From NCBI GenBank assembly GCA_964415185.1, contig CAYPZI010000014.1:1-36443 (forward strand): a stretch of DNA of 36,443 nt, given 5' to 3'. The position numbers and the translations under genes were made by a program. Within the stretch, counting starts at the first letter, position 1. Each line of letters begins with the position of its first letter. Below the pieces are notes generated by a model. It had not been told where the DNA came from and did not search any database. It saw only the letters and a program-made list of their open reading frames with translations. This document shows, piece after piece, positions 31,962-36,443 of this stretch. The DNA is from CAYVBJ01 sp964415185. GTDB taxonomy: Bacteria; Bacteroidota; Rhodothermia; Balneolales; Balneolaceae.

Positions 31962-32782
31962 GACGATTTAGGCTTTCTTCCGGTAAATGAATCCATCGAC
32001 CTGTAAACACCCAGCAGGTTTCCGGCAAACCAGTCGAACAGGGCGTAAGGCAGGAGTGCCCTGATAAACGGTACGAAGCGTACCATAAACGGAGCTTCGA
32101 TTTTTTTCTTTTTTTTGTCAATTCCCCGAATCATGAGGTCTACAATCTCTTCAGTCTCAAGCAGGGGAACCATAAACGGCGGTTTAACTCCGGCAAACAT
32201 TCCTGTTTTTACATAGCTCGGTATCACTGTAGTGACATTGACACCCGTATTCAGTTTTTCCATTTCGAGCCTCAGTGAATCCGACCAGCCGATGATGGCC
32301 CATTTGCTTGCAGCATAGACACTCATACGCGGGTTTCCGATATATCCGGAAGCCGAGGCCAGGTTTACGATATGTCCCGATCCCCTTTCAATCATTTTAT
32401 TCAGAAAGGCCCTGACTACCCACATGCTCCCAGTTGTGTTAATCTGAATGGTTCGTTCTATGGCTATAAACGGATGCTCGTGAAAAAACTTTCCGACTAC
32501 AATTCCGGCACAGTTAACGATGATATCCGGCACCAGATTCTGTTGAATTAATTTTCCGGATTCTTCACTTAACAAATCGAAATCGGTAATATCGATATCG
32601 GTTACAATCACGGATGCGCGTTCCCCGATCGTATCTTTTAAATTGTCAAGTTCATCCGGGTTACGATCCCATAAGATCAATGTAACTGCTTCAGTATATG
32701 AGATTTTTTCAGCAAATTTTTTTCCGATTCCGCTTGCTGCACCTGTAACAAGGATTTTTTTATTATGATAATAGTCTGTCAT
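31958..32782 (-). CDS. Short-chain dehydrogenase/reductase
   Basis: The 274-aa protein has the cofactor motif TGAASGIG (13-20), NAG (90-92), catalytic S143/S145 and Y156-x3-K160 (YAASK). A hydrophobic C-terminal region (VRFVPFIRALLPYALFDWFAGNLLG) suggests membrane association, as in SDRs acting on lipids or sterol-like substrates. Its stop overlaps the start of the ALDH gene. The pair is likely to handle a lipid-derived alcohol/aldehyde, which is inference from linkage. Confidence 0.93.
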   Translation of the reverse strand: MTDYYHNKKILVTGAASGIGKKFAEKISYTEAVTLILWDRNPDELDNLKDTIGERASVIVTDIDITDFDLLSEESGKLIQQNLVPDIIVNCAGIVVGKFFHEHPFIAIERTIQINTTGSMWVVRAFLNKMIERGSGHIVNLASASGYIGNPRMSVYAASKWAIIGWSDSLRLEMEKLNTGVNVTTVIPSYVKTGMFAGVKPPFMVPLLETEEIVDLMIRGIDKKKKKIEAPFMVRFVPFIRALLPYALFDWFAGNLLGVYRSMDSFTGRKPKSS

Positions 32783-32982
32783 AAGACAAAATTAGTTATC
32801 GGTTTACAGGGATTTTTAAACATCCATCTTAGAATAAGAAAGGATAAGGCGAATATTTAATTTCTGTTTACCTTTCTTTCTGTCTATGGGTTTTTAATTA
32901 ATGATCAATCTAAAATATAATCAATCTTTATGAATTCAAGATTCAGACCCTACCTGGATGCCGGAAAAAAGATTCTCTGGAG
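32783..32982. other. Intergenic region between SDR and flagellin terminator
   Basis: No gene is seen. The region should contain the promoter of the minus-strand SDR-ALDH pair. It is AT-rich without a recognisable operator. Confidence 0.4.
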
Positions 32983-33030
32983 TAAATAAAAAAACCCGGA
33001 ACCGGGTTTGAAACCGGAACCGGGTTTGTG
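32983..33030 (-). terminator. Flagellin terminator with duplicated hairpin
   Basis: AAACCCGG-AA-CCGGGTTT at 32992-33009 is a perfect 8-bp hairpin. On the minus strand it is followed by a T-run (A-run at 32987-32994 on the + strand). A second near-copy, AAACCGG-AA-CCGGGTTT, directly precedes it at about 33011-33027, so the terminator hairpin is duplicated. It starts about 56 nt after the flagellin stop codon. Confidence 0.88.
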
Positions 33031-33085
33031 CATTTGGTGAATCCTGAACAGCAGCTTTATGTTGCTGTCAGCATTATTACCGGGA

Positions 33086-33928
33086 TTAGCCGAGGAATCC
33101 GAGTACGGACTGCGGGCTTGAGTTGGCCTGGGCCAGCGCAGATGTTGCAGTTTGCTGCAGGATCTGCAGACGGATCGATTCGCTCTGCACCTTGGCAAAG
33201 TCGGCATCCTCTATCCGGCTTCGGGCCGCGCTGTTACTGTTGATCGCCTGGTCAACGTTTTCTTCCCGGATGGAAAGTTTGGTCTGATCTATACCAACCT
33301 GGTTGAACTGTCCGGCAAGGGATTCAATGGCTGTGTCAATACCGTCAATGAAGGTATTGAAGGTACCAGAGTCGGTTGCATCCAGGGCTGCCGATGTTGC
33401 ATCTACGGAAAGTTCGGTGGCATTGGTTCGGGTCAGGGTGACATCAAGGGTGTCGCCGCTGGCTTCACCGACCTGGAATGTTAAGGTGACGTCTCCTGTA
33501 CCGTCATCAAGAAGCTGGATCCCCTGGAAGGTAGTTGATCCTGCAATGTCATCGATTTCGGTAGCAAGAGCTTCGATCTGATCTTGTATAAAACCACGTT
33601 CGGTATCGCCCAAAGTATCGTTGGCACCCTGAACGGCTTTGGCTTTCATGTCTACCAGGATATCCATGATCGAGTTCATGCCGGTTTCGGCAATATCGAG
33701 TACGGATTTGGCATCACCGATGTTCCGGGAAGCCTGCTCGAGGCCCTCTATCCGGCTGGTAAGCTTGGAAGCAATGGAAAAACCGGCCGCATCATCTTCG
33801 GCCTTGTTGATTCTCAAACCGGTGGAAAGCTTGAGTTGGGTGTCGCCGAGCTGGTTGTTGATTTTGTTCAGCGAGCTCTGTCCCTGCAACGCCTGCAGGT
33901 TGGTGTTAATTTGACTAATGTTAGACAT
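33086..33928 (-). CDS. Flagellin
   Basis: The 280-aa protein has the conserved flagellin ends. The N-terminal D0/D1 part contains LSTGLRINKAEDDAAGFSIA and the C-terminal part SRIEDADFAKVQSESIRLQILQQ, ending SPQSVLGFLG. The middle is short, so the protein is nearly all core with a small D2-like domain. A GAGGT ribosome binding site precedes the ATG. It is monocistronic, with its own terminator and a candidate sigma-28 promoter. It is separated from the motor operon by about 3 kb of unrelated genes. No FliS or FliD gene is adjacent. Confidence 0.96.
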   Translation of the reverse strand: MSNISQINTNLQALQGQSSLNKINNQLGDTQLKLSTGLRINKAEDDAAGFSIASKLTSRIEGLEQASRNIGDAKSVLDIAETGMNSIMDILVDMKAKAVQGANDTLGDTERGFIQDQIEALATEIDDIAGSTTFQGIQLLDDGTGDVTLTFQVGEASGDTLDVTLTRTNATELSVDATSAALDATDSGTFNTFIDGIDTAIESLAGQFNQVGIDQTKLSIREENVDQAINSNSAARSRIEDADFAKVQSESIRLQILQQTATSALAQANSSPQSVLGFLG

Positions 33929-33983
33929 AATGAGTTACCTCGTTTGATTTTGATTACGCATGGCTTGCACGCATTTGATTCAG

Positions 33984-34010
33984 TTATCGTAGAGGCAATT
34001 CCGATTCTTA
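33984..34010 (-). promoter_or_regulatory. Candidate sigma-28 promoter of flagellin
   Basis: Read on the minus strand, TAAG (34007-34010), exactly 15 nt, then TACGATAA (33984-33991). Compared with TAAA-N15-GCCGATAA this is 3/4 and 6/8 with exact spacing. It ends 55 nt before the start codon. Weaker than the motA promoter but placed as expected for a flagellin gene. Confidence 0.6.
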
Positions 34011-34129
34011 AATTTTTTTTTAATTTTTTTCCATTTTAGAGGTTTGACGATGATAATGGGAAAATAAAACACTCTGATTGGCCTACTGAAAATGCTCTTT
34101 AAACTCCTCTCTCTAAATAGTAAAGCATC

Positions 34130-34240
34130 TGCGAAACTCAGCGTGACCATCAGCGGAACTCTGCGAGAGACAATACCTCAATTTTTTGTTCTCGCTGATG
34201 TTCGCAGAGTTTTGCGCAGATTTACGCAGAATAAACTCAG
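34130..34240. repeat. Degenerate GCAGAGTT-type repeat with interleaved complementary arms
   Basis: ATCAGCG (34149-34155) pairs with CGCTGAT (34193-34199), and ACTCTGCGA (34158-34166) pairs with TCGCAGAGT (34202-34210). The arms are interleaved, not nested, so only alternative structures can form. More words of the type TTTGCGCAGA/TTTACGCAGA follow. It lies in the 338-nt space between flagellin and the YyaL-like gene. The rest of that space holds only the flagellin promoter. Confidence 0.6.
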
Positions 34241-34266
34241 AAGTGAAAGCTGTATCTGCTGGCTGT

Positions 34267-36312
34267 TTAAAATTCCAGTTTATTTTTCAGATCTTTACTG
34301 CTTTTGACAGGTAAATCACAACTGAAATTTTTGCAAACGTACACAAGTTCCTGTTCTTTCATACTAAAATCCCCGGTAAATGGAGCCAGTTCTGCAAGAT
34401 TCTTATGATTATCAGATGTCCTGAGGTGAATAGCAGGTTCAATGAGGGGAGCTGTCCGGATGATTTTTAGATAGTGATCGGTCACTTCGTTTTTCTTTTC
34501 TGAAGTAATCACAATTTCATAAGAATCACCACCGGTTAAAAAGAGTGCATGCAGTGCGTGCAAATATCCGGCTGGCGTATGGTTGACCTGTTTAGCGAAT
34601 GCGTGCAGGTCTTTAACAGCTTTTTCTTCATGAGAGGTATCGCCGGTCAAGCGTGCAATCCGGACCTGGTTAAGAACCTGCACCGAATTTGAGGAGGGAA
34701 TGGCTCCGTCGTAGATCTCTTTTTGCCTTCCGAGAAGTTTTTCGCTTTTTTCACTTGTGAAATAGTATCCGCCATGGCTTTCATCCCTGAAATGTTTTTC
34801 AAAGTGACGATTGAGTTCAATAGACTTTCGAAGATATTTTAAGTTGAATGTTGCCTCGTAAAGCTCTATCAATCCCCAGATAACAAATGCGTAATCATCG
34901 GCCATGCCTCCAATTGCAGCGTCGCCGTCTTTAAATCTGTGTTGCAGGCCGCCGTCTTCCGTAGTCATTTTTTGATCGATAAACGAAAAAACGCGTTCCG
35001 CAAGGCCAATAAGATTTTTATCTCCGAAAACAGCACCGGCTTTAGACAGTGCGGCCATGATGAGGCCGTTCCAGTCGGTCAGTATCTTGTCATCAAGCAG
35101 CGGCCGAATACGTTTTTCACGTTCCCGTTTAAGCTTTTGAAGAATTGAGTCAGCTTTTTCCATCTCTTTTTGCCCCGGAAGGGAAGAAAGATGTAAAATA
35201 TTTGCACCTGTTTTTTCACCTGTAGCTTCCTCCCTGAAATTACCATCATCCGTTACATTGAACAGCCGGCTGATAAAATCCGCATCTTCCTTATCCAGAA
35301 TGGATTCAATTTCTTCTTTTTCCCACACATAAAATTTGCCTTCTTCCCCCTCACTGTCTGCATCTTCAGCCGAATAAAATCCACCTGATTCAGACAGCAG
35401 GTCCCGTTCAATGTATTCAACTATCCTGTAAACCGTATCTTTAAGGAGTGGTTTTTTAGAATGCTGCCATCCGAGAGTGTAAGCCAGAATCAACATCGCC
35501 TGGTCGTAGAGCATTTTCTCGAAATGAGGAAGCAGCCATTTTCGGTCAGTGGAATAGCGGTGAAAGCCTCCGCCGATGTGATCAAATATGCCCCCGTATC
35601 TCATAAATTCCAGTGTGCGCAGGGCCATATTCAAAGCATTGTCATCCCTGCCTGATCGAGAAGCGTGCATCAGGAAAATAAGGTTGTGGGGTGACGGAAA
35701 TTTCGGGGAGGTGCCGAATCCGCCATATTGGGAATCAAATCTCCGGCTCAGTTCATCAACAGCCTGTTCAAGAATATCATCCTCAAGTTTACCGCCCTGC
35801 TTCGAGAGTTCCAGGGTCTGAGAAAAATGTTCCAGGATTTTGCCGGTGGATTTTTTTATTTCACCACGCCTGTTTTTCCAGGCCTGTTCAATTTGCGGAA
35901 CCAGGTCGAGCATTCCGATACGGTTTTGCCTCGATTGTTTTGGCAGGTAAGTCGCTGCAAAAAACGGCTCCTTTTCCGGCGTCATGATGATCGTAAGCGG
36001 CCATCCGCCCTGACCGGTCATCATCTGGCAGATGGTCATGTAGGTATTATCGATATCGGGACGCTCTTCGCGGTCTACTTTGATGTTTACAAAAGCCCCG
36101 TTCATCAGCCTCGCCACTTCCTCGTCTTCAAAACTTTCATGAGCCATCACATGGCACCAGTGGCAGGTGGCATAACCGATGGAGAGAAAAACCGGCTTGT
36201 CTTCGGTTTTTGCTTTTTCGAAGGCTTCATTGCTCCAGGGGTACCAGTCCACCGGGTTATCGGCGTGTTGCAGTAGGTAAGGGCTTTTTTCGTTTGCGAG
36301 TTGGTTTGACAT
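34267..36312 (-). CDS. Thioredoxin-domain protein of the YyaL/SSP411 (DUF255) family
   Basis: The 681-aa cytoplasmic protein begins with NQLANEKSPYLLQHADNPVDWYPW, the family signature, followed by a thioredoxin-like domain with ATCHWCH (C50-x2-C53). The long C-terminal part is an (alpha/alpha)6 barrel resembling N-acylglucosamine epimerase/glycosidase folds (DDKILTDWNGLIMAAL). Length is standard. Biochemical role is not established for the family. The 131 nt after its start are intergenic, with CGCAGATTTCGCGGATT words of degenerate-repeat type. Confidence 0.95.
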   Translation of the reverse strand: MSNQLANEKSPYLLQHADNPVDWYPWSNEAFEKAKTEDKPVFLSIGYATCHWCHVMAHESFEDEEVARLMNGAFVNIKVDREERPDIDNTYMTICQMMTGQGGWPLTIIMTPEKEPFFAATYLPKQSRQNRIGMLDLVPQIEQAWKNRRGEIKKSTGKILEHFSQTLELSKQGGKLEDDILEQAVDELSRRFDSQYGGFGTSPKFPSPHNLIFLMHASRSGRDDNALNMALRTLEFMRYGGIFDHIGGGFHRYSTDRKWLLPHFEKMLYDQAMLILAYTLGWQHSKKPLLKDTVYRIVEYIERDLLSESGGFYSAEDADSEGEEGKFYVWEKEEIESILDKEDADFISRLFNVTDDGNFREEATGEKTGANILHLSSLPGQKEMEKADSILQKLKREREKRIRPLLDDKILTDWNGLIMAALSKAGAVFGDKNLIGLAERVFSFIDQKMTTEDGGLQHRFKDGDAAIGGMADDYAFVIWGLIELYEATFNLKYLRKSIELNRHFEKHFRDESHGGYYFTSEKSEKLLGRQKEIYDGAIPSSNSVQVLNQVRIARLTGDTSHEEKAVKDLHAFAKQVNHTPAGYLHALHALFLTGGDSYEIVITSEKKNEVTDHYLKIIRTAPLIEPAIHLRTSDNHKNLAELAPFTGDFSMKEQELVYVCKNFSCDLPVKSSKDLKNKLEF

Positions 36313-36443
36313 TGACTTTGGAATGAATTTTTAACTTTGAAACAATATACAGCCTGGAATGATTCTGTTGATTTAATCTCCCGCAGATTTCGCGGATTTT
36401 ATAGCTATTGGCCGTCGGCTGACAGCTTTCTGCGTATACAGAA

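Noticed and set aside
32782..32792. TAAGACAAAAT-like match to the candidate Rrf2 operator at the SDR start codon
   Set aside because: It matches only 10-11 bases, overlaps the start codon in the opposite orientation to the gene, and has no link to nitrogen-oxide genes. Probably chance in AT-rich DNA.
35728..36276. Open frame of 182 codons antisense to the YyaL-like gene
   Set aside because: The YyaL-like protein has full family motifs in this stretch, and the antisense product resembles nothing.

Overview
The window reads as part of a Gram-negative, Bacteroidota-like chromosome. The best fit is the Balneolota/Rhodothermota side, inferred from gene content only. It combines a Sec-type (clade II) nitrous oxide reductase cluster, a PorX-type response regulator of the type IX secretion kind, many Sec/lipoprotein signals and a full flagellar motor/export operon with flagellin. 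The last is unusual for classical Bacteroidetes but known in Balneolaceae. No tRNA, rRNA, CRISPR array or prophage was recognised. There are two 100-N scaffold gaps (5951-6050 and 30309-30408).

1-14118 is a nitrogen-oxide respiration and NO-stress island, all on the + strand. It holds an Fe-S repair di-iron protein (RIC/YtfE type), two small overlapping paralogous membrane proteins, an Rrf2-family regulator with three spaced cysteines, a lipoprotein cytochrome c, nosZ, an unrecognised membrane protein cut by the first gap, nosL, nosD, nosF, nosY, hemN, a heme A synthase, a second RIC paralog that has lost the N-terminal Cys-Cys motif, and a large polytopic membrane protein. An 18-bp sequence occurs just upstream of both the Rrf2 gene and the cytochrome c gene and differs at one position. 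It is the best candidate operator for the cluster.

14219-18894 holds a stand-alone REP-associated tyrosine transposase (RAYT, HUH type), two copies of a roughly 127-nt hairpin-rich repeat that bracket uvrA, and an outer-membrane beta-barrel protein. 19121-22961 holds an alpha/beta hydrolase (minus strand), a ComEA-like helix-hairpin-helix protein, PorX, TsaE and a small unrecognised Tudor/SH3-like protein. 23195-23629 is a second Rrf2 regulator on the minus strand, probably with a TTG start.

23778-30266 is a tightly packed motA-motB-fliL-fliM-fliN-fliO-fliP-fliQ-fliR operon. It is preceded by a near-consensus sigma-28 (FliA) promoter. FliM lacks the usual N-terminal CheY-docking motif, and FliN has a long N-terminal extension with a CheC/FliY-like segment. 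After a tandem-repeat region containing the second gap come a minus-strand SDR and aldehyde dehydrogenase pair, flagellin (minus strand, with a strong terminator and a candidate sigma-28 promoter) and a YyaL-type thioredoxin-fold protein.

A separate interspersed element occurs three times (9342-9453, 10951-11060, 22966-23076). It has near-perfect 15-nt inverted arms and exactly 49 nt between them in every copy.
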